Origin: Atrichornis clamosus
Taxonomy: Eukaryota; Chordata; Aves; Passeriformes; Menuridae
Assembly (NCBI GenBank): GCA_013400975.1
Contig: WBMZ01003024.1
Span: 1 to 64,000, forward strand
Direction of reading: 5' to 3'
Length of the DNA: 64,000 nucleotides
This document shows, piece by piece, positions 1 through 34,400 of this stretch (position 1 is the first letter of the stretch; each line of letters starts with the position of its first letter). The notes under the pieces are model-generated. The model was not told where the DNA came from, made no database searches, and saw nothing but the letters and a program-made list of their open reading frames with translations. The position numbers and the translations under genes are program-made.

Positions 1-560
1 CCCGGGGCTGCTGGAGCCCGCGCAAGGGCTGCCGCGGCGGGGAGCGCCGGCCAGCCGCGCGGTTGGCGGCGGCTCCGGCTCGCCGCGCTCGGGGGCAAAA
101 CTTCAGCTTCCAGCTTCTCGTGTGCTCTTCCGTTGTTTCCCCTCGCTGGGGGAGCCGGGTTGTCTCCCTCGTTTATTTAAATTTTTTAACTGCGTCAGGC
201 GAAGGCGCTCAGGGCGCCTTTATCCTAGTTCTTATCCTAAACTAAGGCGAGGGGAGGTTTGGGAAAAAAACGAGCTGGGAGACCTCCCGCTGGCCCCACG
301 CCGCCCGGCCCCGGTACCTCCGCTGTCCCCCGGGGCGGGCGCGTCGCGGCACCTTTGCCCGCTCCGGAGGGGCCGCGGATTCGCCTCGTAAAGCGGTGGC
401 TGCTGGGGATGGCAGTGCCTCCCGGATCACCCGCTATTCGGCATGGGTCATCTCCGTACCGCCCGTGCAACGGGCCCGGGGCAGAGCCGGCTGGGGCGGC
501 AAACCGGAGCCGCGAGCGCTCGCCCCGCTCTGGGGTTTTTGTGGAGTTGGTGAAGTTGGA
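1..560 (+). promoter_or_regulatory. CpG-rich block, probable DUSP10 promoter and non-coding exon 1
   Basis: The first 560 bases are very GC-rich with dense CpG, in contrast to the CpG-poor sequence after about 900. This is the usual signature of a vertebrate CpG-island promoter, and it lies about 1 kb upstream of the first coding exon of DUSP10 on the same strand. An AT-only tract (about 172-191) sits inside it and could serve as a TATA-like element, which is inference. The block is open at the left edge, so the island and the start site may begin outside the window. Because a clear splice acceptor precedes the ATG exon, a non-coding first exon with a donor must lie upstream. Several weak GT candidates exist (for example near 254, 548, 611 and 915), and I could not choose among them. 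Confidence 0.65.
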
Positions 561-1513
561 GCTCGGATGTGTTTTTCAGCGAGAGTTGCGTCTGCGCCCA
601 AAGTTGCTGGTGAAGGGGAGGCACTGTCAGGGCTGGCTTTGGTTGTTTTGCTCTTGTTGTCTTCCTTCTCTCCCGAGTAGAAATGGGGGGATTCTAATCC
701 AGCAGGCTGCGTTTTAGCAAATGGGAAGGCAAAGTTTGGGCAGGCAGTGACCTTGGCTGGGGCGGAGGGGACCACTTTCTGTAGGAGGTGTGAAGTGTGG
801 GGAGCGGGGAACTTGACTTACGGACTGCTGGGGAACAGCAGCTTCCCGAGCCAGGAGCTAGGGGCTTAACTGGAGCTGGATTCACCTCTCTAACGGGGAG
901 GGGGTGGAAGCACAAGGTGCGCACTTACTTTTTATAAAGATCTTCAGAACCTAATTTTTCCATTTTCTTCCTGGTATTTTTTGTTTAACCTTACGTGTTC
1001 AAGTTTGTAACTGTGTCAGAAAACTTATTCACTGGCTAATTTTATTCCAGCATGCTGGAAAAGTTGCATATCACCACTGACACATACAGCTGTTCATCTC
1101 TTACGTGTTCCTCTCAATAGTAGAATCAGCCCAGTAGTTGCTTCCTTTACAGTGAGCAACGGGATGAGGGAACATGCCTCTGTCATTATCAGTGGTGTGC
1201 CTTGCAGCCTGGGGTTTGAGAATAGCTCAGCACCATCTGCATGTAGCTAAATGCCTCCTCCTGGGTGTAACTGCACAGTCCAGGCTAGTTCCATGTATTC
1301 TGTGTGTGCACATGTAGATAGCTGAAGTATTTTCTGCAGGATTGAAAAGGTCTTTTTAGCAACTACTGTGAGCTGGTAACTGTCAGAAGGGGTTGTTAGG
1401 TTAGGGATAACGGGTGTTGGCAAAATAAGTTGTTATATCTGTAGGTTTATGTGATTTCATGATCTGTTTTCATCACCTTTTTTCTTCTTTCCCCTCTGCT
1501 TTTTCTTTTTCAG
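561..1513 (+). other. Probable part of exon 1 plus the first intron of DUSP10 up to the splice acceptor
   Basis: GC content falls across this stretch, and no open frame here resembles a known protein. It ends in a strong pyrimidine tract (about 1478-1510) followed by CAG at 1511-1513, which is the acceptor of the first coding exon. The upstream boundary of the intron is undefined because the exon-1 donor could not be fixed. Confidence 0.55.
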
Positions 1514-1557
1514 GGTGATCTTGAGTTCTTCTTAACTTGCTAGTGCTCAGCCTCCTC
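1514..1557 (+). other. DUSP10: DUSP10 5' UTR portion of the first coding exon
   Basis: These 44 bases lie between the CAG acceptor (1511-1513) and the ATG at 1558. The frame stays open upstream of the ATG back to a TTG codon at 1537. The start is nevertheless placed at 1558, because the peptide from there begins MPPSPLDDRVVVALSRPVRP, which is the known N-terminus of vertebrate DUSP10. Confidence 0.85.
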
Positions 1558-23577
<22,020 letters not shown>

Positions 23578-23839
23578 CGGCGAAGCTGCGAGGAGGTGGC
23601 CGATGAAGGGGTTGACCTGTCCTTCACCTGATTTGGGGCAGTGATGGGTGGGTTGTGGGTTTTCCTTTTTAGCTTTCAAGGGGAGTTTTGTGGCAAACTT
23701 TTTGTGAATAAAAACCTTTTTTGTAAGGAAAGGTTTTTAAAAGATCCAAGAACTTTGCTGGGTTTGGGATGCTGTTGTGATTTCCTTCTCAGACGCTGGC
23801 AGAGCAGGGAGGCTTCAGAGCAAAAGGAGTACTTTTTAG

Positions 23840-23845
23840 AATAAA
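23840..23845 (+). terminator. AATAAA, candidate proximal polyadenylation signal
   Basis: This canonical hexamer lies 263 bases after the DUSP10 stop codon, with T-rich sequence downstream (23876-23900). Use of this site would give a very short 3' UTR lacking the miR-92-type site. Another AATAAA occurs at 23707-23712. Confidence 0.35.
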
Positions 23846-24274
23846 AACAAGAAGAAGAAGAAGAAACATTGGGCTTTTTTTCCTTTTAATTTTTATTTTT
23901 CCCTCCTCTCCGGCTACTTGTAGAGTTTATGTCTAAGTAGTCTGTGCAGGTTCATGGACTGAAGAAACCTAAGTTGAAGATGAAACACAAATAGCCGATA
24001 CAAAGCAGAAAAAAACCTCCCTGAAACATAAGGGCCTTCGTTCTGCAAAGGCTTTGCTAAAGATAACCTAGCAAAATGCTCACCGATGCAAAGGAAATCA
24101 GAGCAGCTTAAAAGTCTGCAAGGCACTTTTCACACTCCTGACTCAAACTAAAGAAGAAAAAAAAGTTTATTTGGCGTGTTTCATGTTCCAGTTCTATTTT
24201 TCTATTTTGGGGTGTAAGGTTTTAACAGTAAGGGACTTCGATCATTCTATGCCATATGCCTTCACTGGCTTCTT

Positions 24275-24282
24275 GTGCAATA
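24275..24282 (+). promoter_or_regulatory. 8-mer seed match for the miR-25/32/92/363/367 family
   Basis: GTGCAATA is a perfect 8-mer complement (seed positions 2-8 plus A) to this microRNA family and sits in the 3' UTR of DUSP10. Function is inferred from seed pairing only. Confidence 0.4.
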
Positions 24283-24579
24283 ATAATTTGGGGTTTGTTT
24301 TGAGTGTTTAAACCAATTAGAGTTGGCTGCCCAATAATAATAAGATAATAATTTTAAAAGTCTAATAGTGCAACAGCAGCCACCTTGGTTCAGAATGGAT
24401 AAATGAGAGCAATTATTTCGTTCCTTTATATGATTTTGATCCTGGTTACAGTGCCATAAAACTTGTTACATATGTATATCAGAATGTACAAAAATCTAGA
24501 ACGAGCAAAGTTTATTTAAAAAATATTTTTCGCACAAAATATTGGTGTGTTTCAGTTGTCTATGTAAAAGAAATTTGAT

Positions 24580-24585
24580 TATAAA
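24580..24585 (+). terminator. TATAAA-type signal, candidate main polyadenylation site of DUSP10
   Basis: A non-canonical but commonly used hexamer is followed by an A-rich stretch and, about 20 bases on, by the GT-rich run GTGTGTGTCC. The spacing fits cleavage near 24595-24605. Confidence 0.4.
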
Positions 24586-24933
24586 ACAAAAAATCTTTTG
24601 GAAAGTGTGTGTCCTTTTATTTCTTTAGCCATTTTCCATTTTCTTTCTATGGGATGGGGTTTTTGTTTTGTTCTTTTTGGTTTGTTTTTTGTGACATTGT
24701 ACATCTCCCTTTGACAAAATTGATATCGCTTGTTTGGCATCTCCCCTTCAGTGTTGCGTTCCTGTCATCTGCTGGTGGAACATGTTTTCTTTACTTTCTG
24801 CTGTACTCTTGCATCTCTCAGTTTCTGTAACCAGATTTTTCTCTCTTGTTCGACTGAATTAGTGCTTTTGGTGAGGGCTCTTTGGAACACACCTGTTATT
24901 CCTACAGCTCAGTAGCCATTTGGAAAAATAAGA

Positions 24934-24939
24934 AATAAA
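24934..24939 (+). terminator. AATAAA, candidate distal polyadenylation signal
   Basis: A canonical hexamer lies about 1.36 kb after the stop codon. GT-rich sequence occurs about 80 bases downstream (25020-25040), farther away than is ideal. It would give the longest DUSP10 3' UTR supported here. Confidence 0.35.
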
Positions 24940-24959
24940 CAATCCCCACTGATTCCTTG

Positions 24960-27900
24960 CCATATTCCTGTAATTAGCTAATCTTCTATGTTACAAAACT
25001 GTCCAGTTTCTAGAAATATGTTGGGTTGTCACGTGTGCTTTTCTCTGGCCTCAGCCCCCTTGTTTAGCAGTTCCACAATTCCTGGGAATCCTCCTCCTGG
25101 CATTTTCCCCTCACTCTTGCCCATCTTCCCTTCACCCCCCTCCTCTTCCAGCTGTGTCAGTGTTGCGTGGTGTGTATCGTAGGGCTGGTGTTTCTGCCTG
25201 ACAGTATCCCCTGGGCGGCTGATTTCTGCTTTCCTTGTTTGTATTTACTTTTTTTTTAATGATATGGTATAACCTGATCTCTTCTGGACTGTTACCAACT
25301 TTAAAGTTTATTTGTATGAGCCTAAAATGAGTTAGAAAACATTTCTCGTATGATTCTGTTGTGCAAACTGACCTGTCCCAGGAAGTCTGATAGCAGTGAA
25401 GGCTTTTCCTAGATGAAAACCTACATGGACTGAACCAAGTGTAAAACAGGACCTGTTGGAAAACTTAATGTATAATCACATTAGACATGTATATTTTTGT
25501 GGACATTTTACTTAAAATGTTGTTACTATACAGATATTTTCTTGAAACTTATCCCTTTATTAAATTATTTTTCTACTGGAGTCGATTTTTTTTTTTTAGT
25601 TTTTTTCTTTTCTATGACATTATTGGTCTTTTCATGGAAAACACCCTTGGCAGCGAGTGTTGCCCAGGCTGCAAAACCCCTTGGACTGTGAGTGCTCCTG
25701 GGGCTAAGGAGGGAGTGACTGGACAGAGAAAGTGCCATTTGCTGGTTGGGAGCCTTTGTGCTTTGGGAAGGAACGAGGTCCCTTAGCAAAGATGCTCTGC
25801 TTCCCTCCCTCCCCCCTTTCCTTGTGTTTGGGCCCAACCTCTTCCAGCTGTTCTCCATGAGCTGCAGGTGCTTGTTGTTTGGTAGGTGGGAGGAGGTTAG
25901 AAAACCTCTTGTTTCTTGCCAGAGGAGCAAAAGCAGCAGCAGCAGCAGGGCTGAGGGCTGGCTGAGAAGCTGGTCCCTGCAGTCCGTTTGTGACCATAAA
26001 CACGGTGCAGTGGTGCTGATGCTCTGCCAGGGAAACCGGTTATTCAGCCAGGGAGGCGTGCAGGCAGCCTACCTGGGACTCGGCATGAGGGGAAGGAGGA
26101 CTTGACTCAAACCCGATCTTCCACGTTACTGCTTTTCTTGTTCCTGCTCTAAGTGGCCTGTTGTACACACCCCGAGAGGGAGGAAGGATACACTGCACCA
26201 ACGTGACTCGTAGCATCCTCTCTCTGGTTCAGGCTCAGCTGCTCGGTGCTGCCGTGGGTTAGGATGAAGTTTGCAGCCATGTAAGTACTTGTGTTTAATT
26301 CTTCTTTAGGCCAACGAGTAGCTTTTGCAGCCTTGAGTAAGTTACTGACAGCAGAGGATCCGGTGTGTTTGCCTGGGTGAGGCTGAGCAGTGTGGCTGCT
26401 GCTCCATGTACGGATGTGCAGTTGGAACCCTGGAATGGAGCAGGATCCCCATCAGCTTGTGTGCTTGTCACTGTGGGAAGCAGTTCCTGATTGGGCTCTC
26501 CAGTGTGATGATCTTGGAAATGATGGGACAGGGCAGTGCAAGGCTGTGAGTGAGTGAAGTTTGCTGTGGAGGGGCCTGGAGCTGTGGTGGGGCCTGGAGC
26601 TGGGCTGAGGGAGGGCACCTCTGGAAGGTTATAACCCACTGAAGGCAACGCTGGGAAATGGCAGCCTGAGAATTGCCTGACTGGGGAACAGGTTGGAGGG
26701 AAATGCTGGTTTTCTTCAGGCGGAATTTATTGAAGCTAGTGAATGATCACTTCACGTGCTAAGGGCAGGAGAAATTCAGGTAGGGTTTGTATGAGGAGTC
26801 CTGCCTCTGTGCACCTTTTCTGATCCCTGATACTGTGCACACTGACACACAGTCGAAAGCCCCTGCCTGAGCACTACCACTCCTAGCCAGAAAAAATCCA
26901 AACATCTGCCCTCATTTCTGGGAGGGAGCAAGGCTGAAGGGGTGGGGGCCACAGTTGTGATGGGGTTTAAACAGATATTTTTGTTGCTTTGGCGCAGGAA
27001 CAGCCAGAAAGGTTGTTTATGACAGTAAGGTCAGAATTGAGGCTTGATCACCCATCCCCTGTTCTTACTGCTGGCTGCAACACCAAGCCCCCCTTGGAGG
27101 GGGCTCAGCCACTCCAAGATGAGGCACAGTTAAAACACCCAGAAAAATCATTCAGTAGCCTTTGATTCACCTGTGAGTGTTGGCGAGGGCAGGACCTGCT
27201 TTTCCCTGCTCCACGTTAGCATTGGGCTCTTGCATGAGGTGCCCTAAAATAGGCACAGTTCTGGAAAATTGATTCCTTCATAACTCATTTTCCATTTCTC
27301 CCCTGAGTGCCTGTTTCTGAGAATATTGCCCTCAAGATCCAGGTCCTGGGAGTGGGTGCCTGAGATCCGACTTGCAAAACAGGTTGGGTGTTGGGAGCAA
27401 ATGCTGCTTCTGGTTGTGAATTTGCTTTCTCTTTACAAATGTTGACCTATCAGTGTGTGAGACTGTTAAGACCTCCTGTAAAGCTCTATTAAAGCTAAAA
27501 CTGTTCAATTCATCCATCTGGCAAGTTATCCTGACTTTAAGGTTGGACTTCAGAGCCAAGAGATTGTTTAACTTTGTGTGCTAAGCAGCTCATATGCTTT
27601 TTTCTTCTTGGTCACACCAGGGCTGAATCCTCCCTTTTGGCAGATGATTTTTTTAGGCTTCCTATGGCTTTATCTTTCACAAAAGTGCATCATCCTATGG
27701 GAAAAGATGGATGAAAGGTCCCTCCCCTATTCACTTGAGGGCTAGACTAGGAGTGTTTGGAGCCAAAGCAATTGTGTGGGAGGTGCATTGGTACGTTATG
27801 GTCACAAGGTGTGCCAAGGACTCCTTGCAGGGAGGTGTGTTCAGAAGTACAGGCAGGAGCTGAGGGACTGAGGTGGGAGCCACAGGGGATGTGGGAAAGG

Positions 27901-30900
27901 GCCAAGCAGATGGGGGGAGTGTTTTGGCCTCCAGTCCTGCTTAGTGAAGCTGGCTCCTGGCATGTGTGCTACCAGCAGGAGGAAAGCCTCTGGGAAATGA
28001 AGATGCTGATTCAGAAGGGAGAACAAAACGCCTCTGGGAACTGAAGATGCTGATTCAGTAGGGAGGACAAAAATAAAGCATGCTATCTCTTGACTTGAGC
28101 TAAGGAGGGAATCAGAGATAATAAGTAGTTGATGGCTGTCTCACTAGCAGGTATCTGCTTTCTTGTGGCCTGTTTGTCTGCTGTTCCTGTAGGTACCACA
28201 GAGGAGTTACTGATGAGCAGGTTTCAAATGGTTTGAGCCAGCTGGAGATCAGTAGCTGATAATTGGAGACATTTGTTTTCCCTGTGAGTGTGCAGCTGCT
28301 GAAAACAAAGTTCAAGTCCTGCTGTGTTCCCAGGAGTGATCCTGGGTGCTGCCAGCCCCTGTCATCCTCCCACTGCTGGGTGCAGTATTAATCTCTGTGC
28401 TCAGTCCAGTGCTCCTTTTGCTGAGGGGTTTCTTTCCTCTGCTGTCTCCACTCCTTCTGTTGGGCCCTTTGTCCCAGTGGATCATGAGCTGGAGGAGCAG
28501 GCTCCTTTCTTGTCTTGCTTTAGCTGTCTTTGCATCTTTTTCAGTCTTGTCATTCCTCAGACTGGAGGAAAACAACTTAAAGTCAGTCATTTTTAAGGCA
28601 TATTGTAGCAGGATGAATGTTTCCAATGGTCTTGTTGGGCTCCCAGTTTGAGTTGGTTATTATCCAGGCAGCACCTCTTCTAGAGAGCTCAGAGCCCAAG
28701 ACATCCTGCAGCAGATCCAGCTTGCAACTGCCTGCTTACTAGAAACAAAGGGCAGTGTTGGGATGGCAGAATTGCACATTTCAATGACCTGCTGAGCATC
28801 ACTCCAGTCTCTGGTGCTGCCCAGGTGGGGAGGCCTGTCAGATGAGCCCTGAGCCAAAGTGAGGAACAGTAGCAGAACTCACCCAATGTGCAGACACAAA
28901 TTCTGCTGCTGACTCAGTGACTGATCTGCCCCGCTCTTTGCATCTTTAGAGAGTCAGCATCCTGAAGTATGCAGAGATGCAGTCCCTGGCCTTGGAAGCT
29001 GTCTGAGGTCCTGTTGAATTTGTCTGGATCCAGTCTGGCTTAAATCCTGCACTGTGAGATGCCAATCTGTTCAGCATCTTCCTGGGCTGTGATGGGAGTG
29101 TGTCAGATTGAGCAGAGAGCCTGTGAGCTCCTGCCTCAGGGCTGGGTTCATTGCAGTGGCAAGGAAAAATAACCTAAAGGTTTATTCCTGAGGATAAGAA
29201 CGGCTGTATCTTGGAAGGGAAGAGTTCATCACAATACAGAAACACTTAAAGAATCCTTAATGTGAATCAGGGAGTAAAATTAAAAATGTAACAAAGTATT
29301 TTTGCTAGATAAATCACAAAACCAGTGGTTAAGTATAATTTGACTCATATGCCTTGTCTTCACACTTCTCTACCTTAGTTTCTTTGATTGTCTATATATA
29401 AGAAGTGACATTGGAGAGCATGGATTTATCCTGAAGATTTATTTGTCATGGAGAGATGAAGGAGCTGTCTGGCACTTGTGGGTTTCATATCAAGTTGCGC
29501 TTCTGGCAGATGGCAGTGGAGCATTTAAAGACGATCACATTGTAGAGCAGCGTAGTAAGTTGCTATAAGGATGGCCAGAGGTTTGTCTGTGATGCAGGGT
29601 ATCTGAATAGAGAGCTGCTGGATCTCTCTGTGGCCAGGACTCATGCAGGTACAAAATGTCTAGTCAGAGGCATAGGCAGCAGCTTTGCTGAGGGCCTGTT
29701 CGGGTTGGTTGTTAAAATTCATCGGAGTGATGGAAGAGGATGCTGGTGTGAAAAACTGAGATACTGGCAGCTGGCTGGGGAGCTTGCCTGGAGCTGTTCA
29801 CGTTTTCAAAGATCTGAACAAGGTCTGGCAGTCCTGAACCAAGCTTTGCCCTCCTAGCATCCATTTGGAAGCTCTTTTCAAAGTATCCAGCTTTGATCCA
29901 GAGTTGTGCGTCTGCCTCAATGCTTTGCTCTGCCTTGTAAGACTTCAGAACCTGAGACCAAACTTCTGCAGTCACTGATTGCAGCTTGTAGGGATTCGTT
30001 TCCTGTGTGAGGCAGACACGTGCTGAGGGGCACACTGATGGCTTATGCCCCCCTTCTCCAAACCCTCTTCGGTTTTCAGCTGTGCTCCTTGTGTGGTGAG
30101 GGCTGTGGTGTCCATCAGGACATGGTGTGGAGTCCGGCTGTTGACCTGCTGGAGTGCAGCCTGTGGAGAAACCCTTCTGGGCTGGGTTCTGTGGCAGTGC
30201 CTGGAAGGGAAACTCCAGTGCAGTGGGTGAGCTGTTGCTTCCAGCTGACTTGGCTGAACTCTCACTCATGCAGTATCAGTAACAGTCTCAGAAAGTCTGA
30301 AGAGAGTCCAGTTCCTACTCTGAATTTTGATGCATATTGAGAATTTGGTGCATAGTCAAGAATATGTGACCTTTGTCAGGGAATCTAGACACATTAAAAG
30401 TTTGCAGCTCCATAGGTTGTGTATGAAGCATAGTATGTTGGCTATAGGAAAGAATTTGATTTACTTGGAAGTCCTCTCTGCCTCTAAGTGTCATCCACAC
30501 TTGTAAATAAGGGGGCAGGACCTCTTGGGTGTTGTCTCTCCTGTTTTGCAGCTGGGGTGGACGAGAGGGGTGTCCGTGGTCACAGCTCAGAATGAGGAAC
30601 AGAGCCCAGGAGCTAGCATTCCTCTTTGTTTACTGATGTCACAAAACCATTTCTTACAACTTGAGCTGGTTGCTGATAACTGTGGTGATTAGCTACAGCT
30701 TCAGACACTGGGGGCCTTCTCCTTGCAGCTGGAGAAAATTAGGTGCTCATTGTGTCCGGCTGTCCTGTATGCACTGAAAATGCCAGAGCAATTTTAGCTT
30801 CCACAAAGTGACACTGAAGGCTTGTTAGTGCCATTCACTGAGCCCCTTTCTCTGCTGCATGAGCATTAGCAAATGGTCCTCCACACCTTAGCTCCGAAGG

Positions 30901-31369
30901 AAGGGCAACGTGTATGCATGGCTGTTACCATCCTATATTTAACAAAGCCATGATTACATGCAGATATAGAAGGGCTGATAAGCCATTTGAGTACTCTGCA
31001 GAGAAATGGCACCAAAATAGTTGTAGTGTTGTTTCTAATTGCAACGGATGAGCAGCCTGGCTCATTAATCCTCCCTATCAGCAGCACATAGCCTGTCTGC
31101 ACCAGAATAGCCCTGATCTCAGCAAACCTGCATCCAGCACTGGCCTTCAGTTTTCGACGTATTTGGAAAAGACGAGCTTCCAGCACAGCCCCGAAGGGAC
31201 TTCCACTTGGCTGGGCTGACCGTCCACGACAGAGATGACCCAGGGCATGAGGGGATTTGCAGCATTTCAGGAGACTGCCAGGGTGCACATACGTGTCTGT
31301 GCAACCCTGACTTTAGGCTGAGCAAGAGCGCTGGTTTGGCAGGTCCTGCAGCGCAGGCAGTCAGAGAAA
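24960..31369. other. Non-coding 3' flank of DUSP10, first part
   Basis: No gene, RNA gene or interspersed repeat is recognisable here. Open frames are short and overlap on both strands. Simple features are a CAG run (about 25932-25947) and a 44-bp tandem duplication (27986-28073). Confidence 0.7.
27986..28073. repeat. 44-bp imperfect tandem duplication
   Basis: Two copies occupy 27986-28029 and 28030-28073. Each starts GCCTCTGGGAA and contains GAAGATGCTGATTCAG, and they differ at a few positions. The divergence suggests a duplication that is not very recent. Confidence 0.85.
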
Positions 31370-31462
31370 ACCATAGAATTGTTAAGGTTGGAAAAGACCT
31401 CTAAGATCGAGTCTGACCATTAACCACCCCTGGCGAGCACTGAACCGTTGCACCAGCATCTC
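31370..31462 (-). mobile_element. CR1 LINE 3'-end fragment, minus orientation
   Basis: The stretch reads CCATAGAATTGTTAAGG, then TTGGAAAAGACCTCTAAGATC and GAGTCTGACCATTAACC. This is the complement of the conserved CR1 3' tail as found throughout bird genomes. Only about 90 bases remain, so it is a heavily 5'-truncated copy without coding capacity. The far boundary is approximate. Confidence 0.75.
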
Positions 31463-34400
31463 CCATGGCTGAGAGGGTGGTGGGGCTGCTGCCGGTGCCA
31501 GTGACTGTCACCAGTGCATCAAAAGCACCTGTGTGGTGGGAGCTGCTCCCCCTCACCCCACCAACAAAGCTGGCATGGTTTTACCCTGCTACAGCCTCTG
31601 CTTTAAAGCCAGGTGAGGCAATTCAGAGAGCATTCTTGGGCGAAGAGCCTGTGCCATTGTTCTTCTCCCTACTCTTTTCCCCCTTTCCTCTTGGACACCT
31701 GCACAAAGCTTTTCCAGGGGCTATACCGAGTGCTATTGACAAGCCAGGTTTGTGTTTTCTTACTGTCCTCCTTGACTTCAGTCTAAGCTGTGTTTGTAGA
31801 AATTTTCTCCAGAGAGACATGTGACATCCTCTTGAAAACTGTACCTGTGTCTTTAATAGCACTCGGTGCTGTTACAATCATCCTGGAGTGCTTGTAGTAG
31901 GAGCCTGGGGTCAGGCACTAGACAGACAGGAAAGGCAAAGCTGGGGTCTGGCAGTGGCTCGGGAAACGTTCCTACACCAGGATTGCAGAGTGCTGCCTGC
32001 CTGGCGTTACAGGAGGGAGGAAGGCCGTGCCCAGCAGGGCAAGCACCGGTGTGATGGTGCCACCACTTTGGCTGCTAAGTGGGGGGTTAGTCTTTGCAGC
32101 CATGCGTTGTGCAGGTCACCAAGTGTTGCTCTGGGGACAGGCTAACATAATGCCTGTTGAAAGCTGGGAGTTTTTTTCTCAACTTTTTCTTCACTTGTGC
32201 ATGTCCTGTTGGCTGTGAAGGCTGCAGGGTTAGACAGCAGCACCTTGTAGCACACTGACGAGCTGGGAATGTGTTGGCTGAGTGCTGGCAGCCGGCTGTG
32301 GCCACGTCTCTAGGTGGGCACCTGCAGAGCTGAGCCCTTCTCCACGCAGCACCTCGCGAAGAGCTGCTCCTTGCAGGCCATCCAGCCCAGGGAACGCTCA
32401 GCCTAATGGCCCTCCCAGCTGAATTCCTGATGTGGCTGGATAAACCACTGGGGAATTAAGTAAATAAACTTTTGCTACCTTTGCCTTGCTTTCGCTGGGG
32501 TGACCACACATTGTGCATGAGGAAGCAGAGGAACCATGACTTAGAGCAGTCTGCCAGAGTAAGGGTCATGTGTGGAGAAACTGGGCAAAAGGATTTCTGG
32601 ATCATCCTAAGATCCCAAGGAAGTTTACTACTGTATTTTTACTTCTTCAACCTCTCCTATTCTATGTTTTCTGTCTGCCAGGTGCCTCCAGCAGCATTCC
32701 AGGCACATGCTGTACACCCACAGAATAATAATGTTTTGACTATTAAAATTCTCCTTCCTGTTTCACCTGGAAATGGTGTTTCTATGTGCTTCCTTTTTCA
32801 CGTTTAAGGTGGAAAAAAAAAAGATTTTCCAAGAGGGGAGCTTTTAATGTTTGAAGGGTGGAAAAGACATAACTACCTTGCTGAAAAGTAAGGGAAATGT
32901 GAGGAAGCAGAGGATGGCGCGTACAGGGAAAATTTGGCACAGATATGAGAGCCCATCCTCACCTGGACTTGAGTGAGACAATGATGAGTCTCTGCCAAGT
33001 GGTGGGGAATTGGGAACACCACCTCTGGCAGTTGATAGCTGGACCTCTGGAGATGAGCTGCAGACCAGAGAAAGAAATGGGTCCTGGGAGCTGGGCTGGA
33101 GCAAACCAACCCAGTTTTATTTCACCTTTTTGTTTATGATATTGGCCCGGTTCAGAGAGACAGAAACAGTGACCAAATGGACAGGGAGTTTCTATGTGGC
33201 CAAAAGTCCACCTTAGTCCCTGCTCTGGGCCATGGGGAGAGCGGGGTTGAGATCAGACACCTGCAGAAGGCAATGGAGTCATTGTGTGCCCGTCCAAGGG
33301 TTTGGGAACCTCCTGGATCCCCAGCTGCCCAGGACAGGCCTGGAGTCAGCTGACTGAAAGCTGGTTGGGTCCAACTGGCATCCTAGTGCTGGGAGACAAG
33401 GCTGGATGTGCAGCCCACTGGCAGCTTTGCCCATCTGAGATCCATCTTGTCTTCCCTGCAGCCCTTTCATCATAAAGGGTAAATTCTGTTTCCTCACGGA
33501 GGGGACTTGGGCACTTGGTCATCGCCCTGCTGGCTCTGTTGGTCTCACCGTGGTTTCCCTTGCACTTATCATCAGAAGGCTCAGGTTTCAGTTCCTCATA
33601 ACTTCACTGAACCTGAGTTATTTGGGGCTAAAATTTTCCGTGCTGGGTAGGTGCCAAGGCTAAGCACCCCTTTATGCACATCTGAAACTGATTTAATCTA
33701 CTTTCATTGTATTCTTAGATAATTCTCTTTTAACTTGAACAGATGAGAGTGCTTGGAGTAGGGTGTTTTGATTTTATTCATGAGGTAAATTAAAATAATT
33801 TAAATTTCATTAGGAAAATAATTAATTTCATTTACAGCAAGGCATTGCATAGAATGCATAATTCTCCTAAGGTTTTTGTTTAGAAAATAATTGGAAAGAA
33901 ACCCTTTTGATAAGGTCAGAGTGTGTCACTTTGACCTTTTTAGAGATGAAACTGTTCAATTGCTCACCCCAGAAAAGGACTTCATCTTCTGAATGCATAT
34001 CTAAAGTGAAATAAAGTTGCTGGTGGAAAGAAGTGCTTTGACTTTCCTCAAAACTTTTTGGTCACCTGTAAGTGAACCACTTTTTAAATGGATCAGTGAG
34101 GTTAGTTTTTTACATGGTGGTGTTTCTTCCAATAAGGAATGTCAGTATTTCCTAGTGGGTGATAATCCCAAATAGTAAATGTGAGAGAGAGAGGGGAGCT
34201 TTGTCTGCCTTGTTTGTTTTACAGACTTTGAAGCCCCCTGAGGGTGTGGAGGTGCCTTGCCAGAGTGTGCACCTGCCTCCACTACCTGTGCCATGGGTGT
34301 ACCCAGCCCTGTAAATGACATCAGAGTGGTGTGATGACATCCTGAAATGTGGCTGGTGCACTTCCAGATGAGTCCAACATTTCACTTGTGCTTGGAAACA

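Larger units (their letters stand above)
23578..24600 (+). other. DUSP10: DUSP10 3' UTR (end uncertain: about 24.60 kb or 24.96 kb)
   Basis: This AT-rich sequence follows the stop codon and has no open frame of interest. It contains AATAAA hexamers at 23707-23712 and 23840-23845, a GAA-repeat run (23851-23865), AU-rich stretches such as TTTATTTAAAAAATATTT near 24510, and an 8-mer miR-25/32/92-type seed match (24275-24282). The most likely distal end is near 24595-24605. There a TATAAA-type signal (24580-24585) is followed by a GT-rich downstream element (about 24605-24617). A canonical AATAAA at 24934-24939 offers a longer alternative. The length would be similar to the roughly 1 kb mammalian 3' UTR. 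Confidence 0.7.

Noticed and set aside
1537..1557. Upstream TTG as an extended start for DUSP10
   Set aside because: The ATG at 1558 gives the conserved N-terminus of the family, and TTG initiation is not expected in a vertebrate mRNA.
29712..30269. 185-codon minus-strand open frame in the 3' flank
   Set aside because: It has no recognisable domain, no convincing splice or promoter context, and overlapping frames of similar length on the other strand. This looks like chance in moderately GC-rich DNA.
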